A DNA stretch of 34,520 nt from Prevotellaceae bacterium UBA1710 (GCA_002317355.1 DCJC01000027.1:1-34520); one strand, 5' to 3'; positions 6,725 through 14,997 are shown, counted from the first letter of the stretch. The notes: a model not told the origin generated them from the sequence alone. Translations and numbers: made by a program.

Positions 6725-8191
6725 ATGAATAAGAAAACAATTTACAATTTTGCTATCGCAGCATTTTGCGTGACATCGCTCACATTCTCAGTAGCAGCTT
6801 TCAATGAAGCTAAGGCTGCCAAGACCCCTGCAGCTGCCGTTCCAGGTCAGCCAGTTGATTTGACTTATGCAGCAGACAAGGCTCTGCCATGCGTTGTACA
6901 TATTAAGTATCTCCAGAACTCTAAGATTCAGGAGGTTGCTGTCCAGAGTGATCCATTCGGAGATTTCTTTGATCCATTCGGAATGTTCGGTCAGCGTGGT
7001 CAGGGACAGAACCAGAAGCGTAAGGTGCAGACTCCTAAGAAGGAAGGTGCAGGCTCTGGTGTCATCATCTCTTCTGATGGTTATATCGTAACTAATAACC
7101 ACGTAGTAGAGGGCGCTGATGAGCTTACCGTTACTCTCAACGATAACCGCGAGTATTCTGCTCGCATCATCGGTACTGATAAGAATACCGACCTTGCTCT
7201 CATCAAGGTTAATGCAAAGGATCTCCCAGCTATCACAGTTATCTCAAGTGATGATATCAAGGTTGGTGAGTGGGTCCTCGCTATCGGTCATCCTTTCAAC
7301 CTCCGTGCTACAGTAACTGCAGGTATCGTATCAGCAAAGGCTCGTTCACTTGGTGCAAATGGTGTTGAGGCATTTATTCAGACAGATGCTGCTATCAACG
7401 CTGGTAACTCAGGTGGTGCTCTCGTTAATGTGAAGGGTGAGCTCGTTGGTATCAACGCTATGCTCTATTCACAGACAGGTAACTTCACTGGCTATGGTTT
7501 CGCAATCCCTACAACAATCATGAACAAGGTGGTTGCAGACTTGAAACAGTACGGTCAGGTTCAGCGTGGTTTGCTCGGTATTGAGGGACAGGAAGTTCGT
7601 TCATACCTTGATTCTCAGAAGGATCAGCAGAAGGAAGTTGACCTTGGAACAAACGATGGTATCTACGTTGCTAAGGTTGTAGAGGGTCAAGCTGCTGAAG
7701 ATGCTGGCATCGTTGATGGTGATGTTATCACAAGTCTTGATGGCCAGAAGGTTACAAAGATGGCTGAACTTCAGGAGATTCTTGCAACAAAGCGCCCTGG
7801 CGATAAGCTGAAGGTTTCTTTGCTCAGAAAGAAGAAGGCTCAGACAGTTGAGGTAACTCTCAAGAATGAGCAGGGCAATACTAAGGTAGTAAAGGATGCT
7901 GATCTCGATGTTCTTGGTGCTCAGATTCGTGAGGTGAACGAGAGAGAAAAGGAAGAACTCGACATCAAGTATGGTTTGAAGGTTACAAAGATCAATGGTG
8001 GTAAGTTCAAAGAGCGCGGAATTCCTGTAGGATTCATCATCCAGACAGTAAACGAAGAGCCAATGAAGGAACTTTCTGATCTTAGTGATGTTGTAAAGGC
8101 TGCAAACAAGAGTAAGGATCCTGTTCTCTACATTAAGGGTATTTACCCTTCTGGTAAGAAGGAGTACTTCACAGTACCATTGGGAGAGTAA
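6725..8191 (+). CDS. htrA: Periplasmic serine protease/chaperone HtrA (Do family)
   Basis: A 488-residue DegP/HtrA-family protease for misfolded envelope proteins. An N-terminal signal sequence (residues about 1-32) exports it. The trypsin-like domain has the full triad: His126 in TNNHVVEG, Asp156 in NTDLALI and Ser229 in GNSGGAL. A Gln/Gly/Phe-rich loop (about 75-100) corresponds to the LA loop. Two PDZ domains follow (about 283-380 and 395-485), as in oligomeric Do proteases. It begins at the only sensible ATG, about 70 nt after a promoter whose leader is shared with the Spy-like gene at 30636-30998. A hairpin terminator follows. The monocistronic layout fits a stress-regulated gene. Confidence 0.95.
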   Translation: MNKKTIYNFAIAAFCVTSLTFSVAAFNEAKAAKTPAAAVPGQPVDLTYAADKALPCVVHIKYLQNSKIQEVAVQSDPFGDFFDPFGMFGQRGQGQNQKRKVQTPKKEGAGSGVIISSDGYIVTNNHVVEGADELTVTLNDNREYSARIIGTDKNTDLALIKVNAKDLPAITVISSDDIKVGEWVLAIGHPFNLRATVTAGIVSAKARSLGANGVEAFIQTDAAINAGNSGGALVNVKGELVGINAMLYSQTGNFTGYGFAIPTTIMNKVVADLKQYGQVQRGLLGIEGQEVRSYLDSQKDQQKEVDLGTNDGIYVAKVVEGQAAEDAGIVDGDVITSLDGQKVTKMAELQEILATKRPGDKLKVSLLRKKKAQTVEVTLKNEQGNTKVVKDADLDVLGAQIREVNEREKEELDIKYGLKVTKINGGKFKERGIPVGFIIQTVNEEPMKELSDLSDVVKAANKSKDPVLYIKGIYPSGKKEYFTVPLGE

Positions 8192-8232
8192 TTAACTTTC
8201 AATTTGAAAGCAAAATACTATAAATTACTAAT

Positions 8233-8277
8233 AAAAGAGCGAAAATCTCGTTAATAAGCGATTTTTTCGCTCTTTTT
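8233..8277 (+). terminator. Rho-independent terminator of htrA
   Basis: AAAAGAGCGAAAA (8233-8245) pairs with TTTTTTCGCTCTTTTT (8262-8277) around a 16-nt loop and ends in a T run. The T run adjoins the -33 box of the nhaD promoter. Confidence 0.85.
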
Positions 8278-8278
8278 G

Positions 8279-8309
8279 TTTGCCATTATCGGGAAAATTA
8301 TTAATTTTG
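8279..8309 (+). promoter_or_regulatory. Consensus promoter of nhaD, predicted leaderless
   Basis: TTTG at 8279-8282, exactly 19 bp, then TAATTTTG at 8302-8309. Transcription would start about 4-8 nt after the -7 box, that is at or next to the ATG at 8315, leaving almost no 5' leader. Confidence 0.75.
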
Positions 8310-8314
8310 CACAC

Positions 8315-9700
8315 ATGACATTGATAATTGTTGCAATACTGTTAATCAGCTATATTCTAATAGCTACAGAGAGGCTTACCAACGTGAATAAGGCGGCTAT
8401 TGCTGTCTTTGCTGGTACTGTTGGTTGGGTGCTCTATATCTGTTGGGGAAGTGACTTTATTATGTCAAACCATCATGGGGAGTACATGAACTTCCTGCAA
8501 GGAGCTTCTGCCACTAGTGATGCTGCGAAAAACTACATCTGGCAAATCATTTTCCTTCCTTGTGTTGGAAAGGCGGCAGAGGTGGTTCTATTCCTTTTGG
8601 CAACAATGACAATCGTAGAGATTCTGCACAATAATGGTTGTTTTGATTTCTTGACAATATGGTTGAGAACGCGTAATAGCCGATTGCTTCTTTGGAAGCT
8701 TGCAGCATTCTCTTTCTTGCTGTCAGCCAACCTTGACAATATCTCGTCAACGGTAATGATGCTTACTGTAACAAACCAGATTCTTCCTCGTTCAAGAGAT
8801 AGAATAATCTATGGAGCTGTTGTTGTCTTGGCTGTCAACTTTGGTGGTGCTCTTACCGTTATTGGTGATCCGACATCACTCGTTCTTTGGAATATGGGAG
8901 CTGTTACGGCTACATCATACTCTCTCTCACTCGTCATTCCTTGTCTTATAGCTTGGATGTTGCCTACTTACTTGATTGGCAGATCTTTAAGTGAGACAGT
9001 TCAGCTTGACCGCCCAACAATGCCTTATCGTGGTGATGATACAAACCTTAACGTTTGGCAGCGATTGGTTGTGCTCTTTGTTGGTATCGGTGGACTTTGG
9101 TTTATCCCAACTTTCCATAGCATCACAAAGCTTTCACCATTCCTTGGAGCATTCTGTGTGTTGTCTGTTCTTTGGGTAGTAAATGAGGTTTTCAACCGTA
9201 ACATAATGAGCTCTGACAGAAGAATGACTCGTTCAATTCCTCGCCAGTTGCAGTATTCTATCATACAGTTGATGCTCTATGTTATGGGAATTATGCTTGC
9301 TGTTGGCGTTGTTGCCGAGACAGGTGCATTTGCTTGGCTTGCAGAAGTGATAGAAGAAGTTTGTCCAAGTATCTGGATTCTTGGTGTTGTTAGTGGTATT
9401 GTCAGCATTTTCCTCGACAATTTTGCTACAGCAATGACCATGATCACCATCTTTGATTCAGATGAAATGACTCAACTTTCTGGACCTTTCCTCTCGGATA
9501 TGGTGCAGAATGGAGCATATTGGAAGATTATAGGTTATGCAACCGCTGTCGGAAGTAGTGTTCTGGCTGTCGGAAGCGTCTCTGGTATTGTTTACATGCA
9601 GGCAGAACGTGTTGGAATGTCATGGTATTTCAAACATGTTGGAGTCAAGGTGCTGTTTGCAGGCATCCTTGGTCTCGTGGTCTTGTACTTTACCGTTTGA
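8315..9700 (+). CDS. nhaD: NhaD-type Na+/H+ antiporter
   Basis: A 461-residue inner-membrane protein with about 12 hydrophobic segments that should expel Na+ in exchange for protons. NhaD hallmarks are the N-terminal TERLTNVNKAA stretch, SANLDNISSTVM (about residues 138-149) and NFGGALTVIGDPTSL (about 176-190), plus a second FLDNFATAMTM segment near residue 370, as in the ion transporter superfamily. An in-frame TTG at 8276 would add 13 residues, but it lies inside the terminator and promoter, so the ATG at 8315 is chosen. Its neighbours do not point to a dedicated pathway. A Na+ role may relate to the Na+-based energetics common in Bacteroidetes. Confidence 0.9.
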   Translation: MTLIIVAILLISYILIATERLTNVNKAAIAVFAGTVGWVLYICWGSDFIMSNHHGEYMNFLQGASATSDAAKNYIWQIIFLPCVGKAAEVVLFLLATMTIVEILHNNGCFDFLTIWLRTRNSRLLLWKLAAFSFLLSANLDNISSTVMMLTVTNQILPRSRDRIIYGAVVVLAVNFGGALTVIGDPTSLVLWNMGAVTATSYSLSLVIPCLIAWMLPTYLIGRSLSETVQLDRPTMPYRGDDTNLNVWQRLVVLFVGIGGLWFIPTFHSITKLSPFLGAFCVLSVLWVVNEVFNRNIMSSDRRMTRSIPRQLQYSIIQLMLYVMGIMLAVGVVAETGAFAWLAEVIEEVCPSIWILGVVSGIVSIFLDNFATAMTMITIFDSDEMTQLSGPFLSDMVQNGAYWKIIGYATAVGSSVLAVGSVSGIVYMQAERVGMSWYFKHVGVKVLFAGILGLVVLYFTV

Positions 9701-9707
9701 TTCATAA

Positions 9708-9775
9708 GGTGCAGGTTATAAGGTTAAAAGGTTGTTAGGTTGTTGGAACCTCAAACTTCAAATCCTCAAAAATAA
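9708..9775. repeat. Loose AGGTT-type repeats between nhaD and pfkA
   Basis: GGT recurs every 6-8 nt on the plus strand (9708-9745), then the complementary ACCTC/CTTCAAA type recurs to 9775. The spacing is less regular than in the other arrays here. No promoter box for pfkA was found in this gap. Confidence 0.4.
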
Positions 9776-9816
9776 ACTTGATTATCAGGTATAACAATTA
9801 AATAAAACAAAACATT

Positions 9817-10794
9817 ATGGCAAAAATTGAAACAATCGGCATTCTTACTTCCGGAGGCGATGCTCCTGGAATGAATGCAGCCATTCGTGCCGTGACTCGT
9901 GCCGGCATCTACAACGGTTTTAAGGTTAAGGGTGTCTATCGTGGATATGACGGCCTTATCAATGGTGAGATCAAGGATTTCACTACTGAGAATGTGAGTG
10001 GTATCATCACTCTTGGCGGTACTATCCTTAAGACAGCTCGTTCGAAGGAATTTATGACAATGGAAGGTATGCAGAAGGCATACGACCAGATTCAGGCGCA
10101 TGGTATCGATGCTCTTATCGTATGTGGCGGTAATGGTTCACTTACTGGTGCTATGAACTTTGCTCGTGAGTTTGATATCCCATGTATCGGACTTCCTGGT
10201 ACTATCGATAATGACCTTTATGGTACTGACTCTACCATCGGTTATGATACAACAATGAATACAATCATGGATTGCGTTGACCGTATCCGTGATACTGCAC
10301 AGAGCCACGAGCGTATCTTCTTCATTGAAGTTATGGGTCGTGACGCTGGTTTCCTTGCTCAGAATTCTGCAATCGCTTGTGGTGCTGAGGCTGCTATTAT
10401 CCCAGAAGAGGTAACAGACGAAGACCAGTTGGCTGAGTTCATGAAGCGTGGTATCCGTAAGTCAAAGAAGTCATGTATCGTTATCGTATCTGAGTCACCT
10501 AAGTGTGGTGCTCTCTATTATGCAGAACGTGTAAAGAATGAGTTCCCTGGCTATGATGTACGTGTTTCAATCCTCGGACATCTCCAGAGAGGTGGTTCTC
10601 CAACTGCTCGTGACCGAATACTTGCAAGCCGTACTGGTGTTGGTGCTATCGAGGCACTCAAGCAGGGTCAGAGAAACGTAATGGTAGGTATCAAGAACAA
10701 CGAGGTGGTTTATGTTCCATTCTCAGAGGCTATCCGTTCTGATAAGCCATTCGACAAGAAGCTCATCAAGGTACTCGAGGAGTTGAGTATCTAA
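9817..10794 (+). CDS. pfkA: ATP-type 6-phosphofructokinase
   Basis: A 325-residue PfkA catalysing fructose-6-phosphate phosphorylation in glycolysis. The ATP site begins SGGDAPGMNA (12-21). The catalytic PGTIDND (128-133 region) supplies Asp131, equivalent to E. coli Asp127. GRDAGF and the sugar-phosphate arginine-containing stretches follow. The two positions that separate ATP from pyrophosphate enzymes (E. coli 104 and 124) are both Gly here, which supports ATP use. Oddly, the GGDGS motif reads GGNGS at 104-108, so the metal-associated Asp (E. coli Asp103) is Asn106. The gene stands alone and ends before a strong terminator. Confidence 0.93.
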   Translation: MAKIETIGILTSGGDAPGMNAAIRAVTRAGIYNGFKVKGVYRGYDGLINGEIKDFTTENVSGIITLGGTILKTARSKEFMTMEGMQKAYDQIQAHGIDALIVCGGNGSLTGAMNFAREFDIPCIGLPGTIDNDLYGTDSTIGYDTTMNTIMDCVDRIRDTAQSHERIFFIEVMGRDAGFLAQNSAIACGAEAAIIPEEVTDEDQLAEFMKRGIRKSKKSCIVIVSESPKCGALYYAERVKNEFPGYDVRVSILGHLQRGGSPTARDRILASRTGVGAIEALKQGQRNVMVGIKNNEVVYVPFSEAIRSDKPFDKKLIKVLEELSI

Positions 10795-10865
10795 TTGAAA
10801 GAATTTTTATGATACATACGTGAAGTGTCGTTAATCGATGTTTCTCCGTATGCAAAGATAACAAT

Positions 10866-10911
10866 AAAAGTAGGTGTGTAGGATTTCAAAAATCGTTTCA
10901 CACCTACTTTT
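10866..10911 (+). terminator. Rho-independent terminator after pfkA
   Basis: AAAAGTAGGTGTG (10866-10878) is the exact reverse complement of CACACCTACTTTT (10899-10911), a 13-bp stem with a 20-nt loop and a terminal T run. Confidence 0.85.
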
Positions 10912-10925
10912 GGGTACTATCATCC

Positions 10926-11085
10926 TCCGTTGTAGGTCCGTTGTGCCTCCGTTGTAAGTCCGTTCTAAGTCTTATGTGACTCTTACGTGACTCTTATGTA
11001 ACTCCTATTTCGTTCCGAGGTAAACTCAGTGAAGCTCCTATTCTGGATTAGAGTTAAAGCGTAGTTACACTGAGTTTACCCCCTA
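10926..11085. repeat. Degenerate 11-bp-period array, copy 2
   Basis: Eight uninterrupted 11-nt units run from 10926 to 11013 (TCCGTTGTAGG, TCCGTTGTGCC, TCCGTTGTAAG, TCCGTTCTAAG, TCTTATGTGAC, TCTTACGTGAC, TCTTATGTAAC, TCCTATTTCGT). After an 8-nt piece, five more units follow (11022-11076), including AAACTCAGTGA and TACACTGAGTT, which pair as in the other copies, and then TACCCCCTA. It sits between the pfkA terminator and the atp promoter. The 22 nt at 10946-10967 are the exact reverse complement of 22469-22490. Confidence 0.8.
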
Positions 11086-11232
11086 TTTGGGGTGGAATGA
11101 AAGAAAAAGTGGAATAAACACAACTGAGAATGCCTTAACAAAACCTGTACGGCTGTTATTGACTTTTTGTAAAGTAAAAAACACAAATTTTAAAATTTAA
11201 TAACTTTTTCCGAAAAAAACACATGAAAAATT

Positions 11233-11262
11233 TTTGTTATTAAAAAGTTTTTACTACATTTG
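11233..11262 (+). promoter_or_regulatory. Promoter of the atp operon
   Basis: TTTG at 11233-11236, 18 bp, then TACATTTG at 11255-11262. The expected start is near 11268, giving a leader of about 88 nt before atpD. The surrounding 100 bp is very AT-rich. Apart from this promoter and the array at 10926-11085, I see nothing else in the 10912-11355 gap. Confidence 0.7.
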
Positions 11263-11355
11263 CAATCGAAACCTTGTAAATTATAGTTCATTTAGATGAC
11301 AATGGGCTTTTGCCACCTAATAATTATAAATAGATTAACTTTAAACTAAAACAAT

Positions 11356-12864
11356 ATGTCACAAATTATTGGTCACATATCTCAGATTATCGGCCCAGTT
11401 ATCGACGTATATTTCGATACAAAGGGACTTGACGCTGAGAAAGTGCTGCCTAGAATTCATGATGCGCTTATCGTGAAACGTGCTGATGGACGTGATCTTA
11501 TCATCGAGGTTCAGCAGCATATTGGTGAGGATACCGTGCGTACCGTTGCTATGGACAATACCGATGGTCTTCAGAGAGGACTTGAGGTTATCCCTACTGG
11601 TGCTCCTATCTCTATGCCTTCAGGCGATCAGATCAAAGGCCGCATGCTCAACGTTATTGGTCAGCCTATTGATGGCATGAAAACTCTCGGCCAGGAGAAT
11701 ACATATCCTATTCACCGTGAAGCACCTAAGTATGAGGAACTTTCTACTTCTAAGGAGATGCTTGCTACCGGTATTAAGGTTATCGACCTTCTCGAGCCTT
11801 ACCTTAAGGGTGGTAAGATTGGTCTTTTCGGTGGTGCAGGTGTAGGTAAGACCGTGCTTATCATGGAGCTTATCAACAACATCGCTAAGGGGCATAACGG
11901 TTACTCTGTATTCGCTGGTGTAGGTGAGCGTACTCGTGAGGGTAACGACCTTATCCGTGAGATGATTGAGTCAGGCGTAATCAAGTACGGCGATAAGTTC
12001 AAGGAGGCTATGGCTGAAGGTAAGTGGGATCTCTCTCTCGTTGATCCTGAGGAACTTAAGAAGTCACAGGCTACACTTGTCTATGGTCAGATGAACGAGC
12101 CACCAGGAGCACGTGCTTCAGTTGCTCTCTCTGGTCTTACCGTTGCTGAGGAGTTCCGTGATCAGGGTGGTGACATCCTCTTCTTCATCGATAACATCTT
12201 CCGTTTCACTCAGGCTGGTTCTGAGGTATCTGCACTTCTTGGCCGTATGCCATCAGCTGTAGGTTATCAGCCAACACTTGCATCTGAGATGGGTGGTATG
12301 CAGGAGCGTATTACTTCTACAAAGACAGGTTCTATCACATCAGTACAGGCTGTTTATGTGCCTGCCGATGACTTGACTGACCCTGCTCCAGCTACAACAT
12401 TTACCCACCTTGATGCTACAACGGAGCTTTCACGTAATATCGCACAGCTTGGTATCTATCCAGCTGTTGACCCACTGGGTTCTACATCACGTATCCTTGA
12501 TCCACTCGTAGTAGGTAAGGAACATTATGAATGTGCTCAGCGTGTTAAGCAGATCCTTCAGAAGTATAAGGAACTTCAGGATATCATCGCTATCCTTGGT
12601 ATGGATGAGCTTTCTGATGAGGATAAGCTTACCGTAAATCGCGCTCGTCGTGTACAGCGTTTCCTCTCTCAGCCATTTACTGTTGCTGAACAGTTCACAG
12701 GCGTTAAGGGTGAGATGGTTAGCATCGAGGACACTATCAAGGGCTTCAACATGATTCTCAATGGTGAGCTTGATGATCTGCCAGAGCAGGCATTCCTCAA
12801 TGTAGGTACTATTGAGCAGGCTATCGAAAAGGGTAAGAAACTTCTTGCTCAGGCACAGGGTTAA
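11356..12864 (+). CDS. atpD: F1Fo ATP synthase beta subunit
   Basis: The catalytic F1 subunit, 502 residues. Walker A GGAGVGKT is at 159-166, the catalytic-Glu motif GERTREG at 190-196, and LVYGQMNEPPGAR follows at 241-253. Between REM and LVYGQ there is an insertion of about 35 residues (about 205-239) that explains the extra length over the usual 460-470 residues and is typical of Bacteroidetes beta subunits. It is the first gene of the operon, and the beta-first order is itself a Bacteroidetes trait. It is followed by a 7-bp array and then atpC. Confidence 0.97.
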   Translation: MSQIIGHISQIIGPVIDVYFDTKGLDAEKVLPRIHDALIVKRADGRDLIIEVQQHIGEDTVRTVAMDNTDGLQRGLEVIPTGAPISMPSGDQIKGRMLNVIGQPIDGMKTLGQENTYPIHREAPKYEELSTSKEMLATGIKVIDLLEPYLKGGKIGLFGGAGVGKTVLIMELINNIAKGHNGYSVFAGVGERTREGNDLIREMIESGVIKYGDKFKEAMAEGKWDLSLVDPEELKKSQATLVYGQMNEPPGARASVALSGLTVAEEFRDQGGDILFFIDNIFRFTQAGSEVSALLGRMPSAVGYQPTLASEMGGMQERITSTKTGSITSVQAVYVPADDLTDPAPATTFTHLDATTELSRNIAQLGIYPAVDPLGSTSRILDPLVVGKEHYECAQRVKQILQKYKELQDIIAILGMDELSDEDKLTVNRARRVQRFLSQPFTVAEQFTGVKGEMVSIEDTIKGFNMILNGELDDLPEQAFLNVGTIEQAIEKGKKLLAQAQG

Positions 12865-12867
12865 TAT

Positions 12868-12923
12868 AATTACGAATTATGAATTAGTAATTTGTAATTA
12901 GCAATTTGTAATTTGTAATTATA
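12868..12923. repeat. 7-bp-period array between atpD and atpC
   Basis: Eight exact-length 7-nt units fill the gap: AATTACG, AATTATG, AATTAGT, AATTTGT, AATTAGC, AATTTGT, AATTTGT, AATTATA. It lies inside an operon, so it would be transcribed. Confidence 0.75.
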
Positions 12924-12932
12924 TCGAATCTT

Positions 12933-13172
12933 ATGTTAAAATTAAAGATAGTTTCACCTGAGAAGATCGAGTTTGATGGCGAGGTTGAGAGCGTCCTTGT
13001 TCCTGGAACATTAGGAAGCTTTGAGATCCTCAATAATCATGCTCCTTTGGTATCTTCGCTAAATAAGGGAGTTGTAGAATACAAAGCTGCAGATGGAAAA
13101 CATAGACTTGACATCGTCGCAGGTTTTGTTTCTGTGAAACGCAACGAAGTGAATGTCTGTGTTGAACTCTAA
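12933..13172 (+). CDS. atpC: F1Fo ATP synthase epsilon subunit, short form
   Basis: A 79-residue epsilon subunit of the central stalk. It contains the complete N-terminal beta-sandwich (the LKIVSPEKIEFDGEVESV and VPGTLGSFEIL stretches, the latter with the conserved G.F.IL.NHAP pattern). It ends where the C-terminal two-helix domain of E. coli-type epsilon (about 138 residues) would begin, so it lacks that inhibitory arm. This shortness is usual in Bacteroidetes and not a sign of damage. Its last 20 nt overlap the next gene in another frame. Confidence 0.92.
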   Translation: MLKLKIVSPEKIEFDGEVESVLVPGTLGSFEILNNHAPLVSSLNKGVVEYKAADGKHRLDIVAGFVSVKRNEVNVCVEL

Positions 13173-13584
13173 CGAACAATTCATTTCGGCACAGAAAAGA
13201 CTCTATTTGGTGATGAGTATGTTGCTTGTCGCTGTCCTTACGGCAGGCTCTTGCCTTGCTACGGATCACATCCTTGGATATGTTGCAAGTAACGAAATCG
13301 TCATAAGTTCGGTCTTTAATCTCATAGCTGCATTCGCATTCATAACAGTATGGAAGAAAGTGGCTCTTTCATCAGAGAAGAATTTGCCAATACTCTTTCT
13401 TTCTGCATCTGGAATACGAATAGTAGTAGCTGCAATGACTGTGCTAGTGTATTTCTTTGTTATGCGTTCTGATACGCAGTCAATAAAGATTTTCGCTGTT
13501 GTTTTCATGGCATTCTACCTTATGATGCTTGTATTTGATACTTGGTTTTTCATAAAGACCGAGAAGACAAAACAAATAAAATAA
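13153..13584 (+). CDS. Small membrane protein in the AtpI position
   Basis: A 143-residue protein with four hydrophobic segments (about residues 18-38, 46-66, 80-102 and 112-135) separated by short charged loops. It lies between atpC and atpB, overlapping atpC by 20 nt and ending 6 nt before atpB. Size, topology and place match the AtpI-type accessory protein, proposed to help c-ring assembly or ion supply. Sequence identity to characterised AtpI cannot be claimed by eye, so the name is left out. A later start is possible but would cut into the first membrane segment. Confidence 0.65.
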   Translation: MSVLNSNEQFISAQKRLYLVMSMLLVAVLTAGSCLATDHILGYVASNEIVISSVFNLIAAFAFITVWKKVALSSEKNLPILFLSASGIRIVVAAMTVLVYFFVMRSDTQSIKIFAVVFMAFYLMMLVFDTWFFIKTEKTKQIK

Positions 13585-13590
13585 TTAATA

Positions 13591-14661
13591 ATGAAGAAAA
13601 TAGCTCACATAATGCTGTTGCTCTTGGCAATGACCTTTTCCCTTCAGTCTTTCGCGTCTGAAAAGAAAGGAGAGGGTGTTGATGTCAAGGAGATAGTGTT
13701 GGGCCATATGGCCGATGCCTATGAGTGGCATGTCACTACCATAGGAGGTAAGTCGATAGCTATTCCTCTGCTTGTGATGGTAAAGAGCGAACAGACTGGT
13801 GAATGGCTGGTCTGCAGCAGTTCTGTACTAGAGGAGGCAGCACATGAGGGCAAAGACTATAAGGGATTCTACTTCAATGAGGAGAAGAACGGAAAGATCT
13901 ACGAGCGTCTCGCTGATGGCACAAGTGTTCGTCCATTGGATTTGAGTATAACAAAATCTGTTGCTCAGATATGGATCGTAGTCTTGATTCTTCTTGTTGT
14001 GTTCCTTACATCAGCTCGTTGGTACAAGAAGCACGATGTGAAGAAAGAGGCACCTAAGGGCTTTGTCGGCTTGGTGGAGATGTTGGTGATGATGATTAAC
14101 GATGATCTTATCAAGAGTTCTATCGGTGAGAAACATTATCGTCGTTATGCTCCTTATCTGCTCACATGTTTCTTCTTTATCTTTGTTACTAACCTTTTGG
14201 GACTTTTGCCAATATTCCCAGGTGGTGCGAATGTAACTGGTAACATCAATATTACATTCTTCCTTGCAGTTTGCACAATGTTGGCAATTAACCTCTTTGG
14301 TAACAAGGAGTATTGGAAGGAAATCTTCTGGCCTGACGTACCAATGTTCCTTAAGGCTTATCCTGTTGCTATCATGCCTGTGATTGAGCTCTTTGGAGTG
14401 TTCACTAAGCCATTTGCGCTTATGGTTCGTCTCTTTGCAAACATGATGGCTGGTCACGCGATCATCCTTTCATTCACAGCAATCATATTCATAGGATGGC
14501 AGTTGAATGCTTTCCTTGGTAGTGGATTGACTGTACTTAGTTTCGTAATGATTCTTTTCATGAACTGTCTTGAGTTCCTTGTTGCATTCATTCAGGCATA
14601 TGTTTTCACAATGCTTTCTGCGGTGTTCATCGGACTCTCTCTTCCAGAGCATCATCATTAA
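13591..14661 (+). CDS. atpB: F1Fo ATP synthase subunit a, with N-terminal extension
   Basis: A 356-residue Fo subunit forming the ion half-channels. The core segment FALMVRLFANMMAGH holds the essential stator Arg at about residue 280, followed by the last membrane helices and a His-rich end (EHHH). The N-terminus is unusual compared with the E. coli subunit (271 residues). It has a cleavable-looking signal (residues 1-22) and an extra soluble segment of about 100 residues before the first core helix at about 125-145. Long a subunits with a signal sequence are known in Bacteroidetes. The gene is 6 nt after the AtpI-position gene. Confidence 0.93.
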   Translation: MKKIAHIMLLLLAMTFSLQSFASEKKGEGVDVKEIVLGHMADAYEWHVTTIGGKSIAIPLLVMVKSEQTGEWLVCSSSVLEEAAHEGKDYKGFYFNEEKNGKIYERLADGTSVRPLDLSITKSVAQIWIVVLILLVVFLTSARWYKKHDVKKEAPKGFVGLVEMLVMMINDDLIKSSIGEKHYRRYAPYLLTCFFFIFVTNLLGLLPIFPGGANVTGNINITFFLAVCTMLAINLFGNKEYWKEIFWPDVPMFLKAYPVAIMPVIELFGVFTKPFALMVRLFANMMAGHAIILSFTAIIFIGWQLNAFLGSGLTVLSFVMILFMNCLEFLVAFIQAYVFTMLSAVFIGLSLPEHHH

Positions 14662-14745
14662 TAGGATGAAGTTCTTGAAAGCAGTTTGAGAATAGAATAA
14701 AATAGTAATAAACAATTAAATAATAACATTTAAAACCTTAAAATT

Positions 14746-14997
14746 ATGATTTCATTACTTTTAGCAGCTGAAGCAGCTGCAGGTCTCGCTAAGTTGGGTG
14801 CTGGTATCGGCGCAGGTATTGCTGCAATTGGTGCAGGTCTCGGTATTGGTCGCATTGGTGGAAACGCTATGGATGCTATTGCACGTCAGCCAGAGGCTGC
14901 TGGTGATATTCGTACTAACATGATTCTTACAGCAGCATTCGTTGAGGGTGTGGCTCTCTTCGCAGTAGTAGTTTGTGCACTTTGTGTATTCCTCTAA
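14746..14997 (+). CDS. atpE: F1Fo ATP synthase subunit c
   Basis: An 83-residue hairpin of two hydrophobic helices joined by the polar loop ARQPEAAGD (46-54). The ion-carrying carboxylate is Glu67 in AAFVEGVAL. The residue after it is Gly, not the Ser/Thr seen in Na+-binding rings, and helix 1 (Gly-rich, 18-39) shows no obvious sodium-ligand Gln, so a proton-driven ring is the simpler reading. The 84-nt gap upstream is AT-rich and holds no promoter that I can see. Confidence 0.95.
   Translation: MISLLLAAEAAAGLAKLGAGIGAGIAAIGAGLGIGRIGGNAMDAIARQPEAAGDIRTNMILTAAFVEGVALFAVVVCALCVFL

Noticed and set aside
9817..10794. Pyrophosphate-dependent phosphofructokinase
   Set aside because: Both discriminating positions are Gly, as in ATP enzymes.
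10853..10860. Minus-strand promoter toward pfkA
   Set aside because: A TATCTTTG box exists but the nearest -33 TTTG is 26 bp away, and it would only make antisense RNA.
10926..11085. Coding tandem repeat
   Set aside because: The 11-nt period is not a multiple of three, and no frame stays open.
14011..14457. 148-codon open frame on the minus strand
   Set aside because: It is a shadow of atpB, whose core motifs are in the plus frame.
14746..14997. Na+-binding c-ring
   Set aside because: Gly follows Glu67 where Ser or Thr would be expected, and no clear sodium-ligand Gln is present in helix 1.
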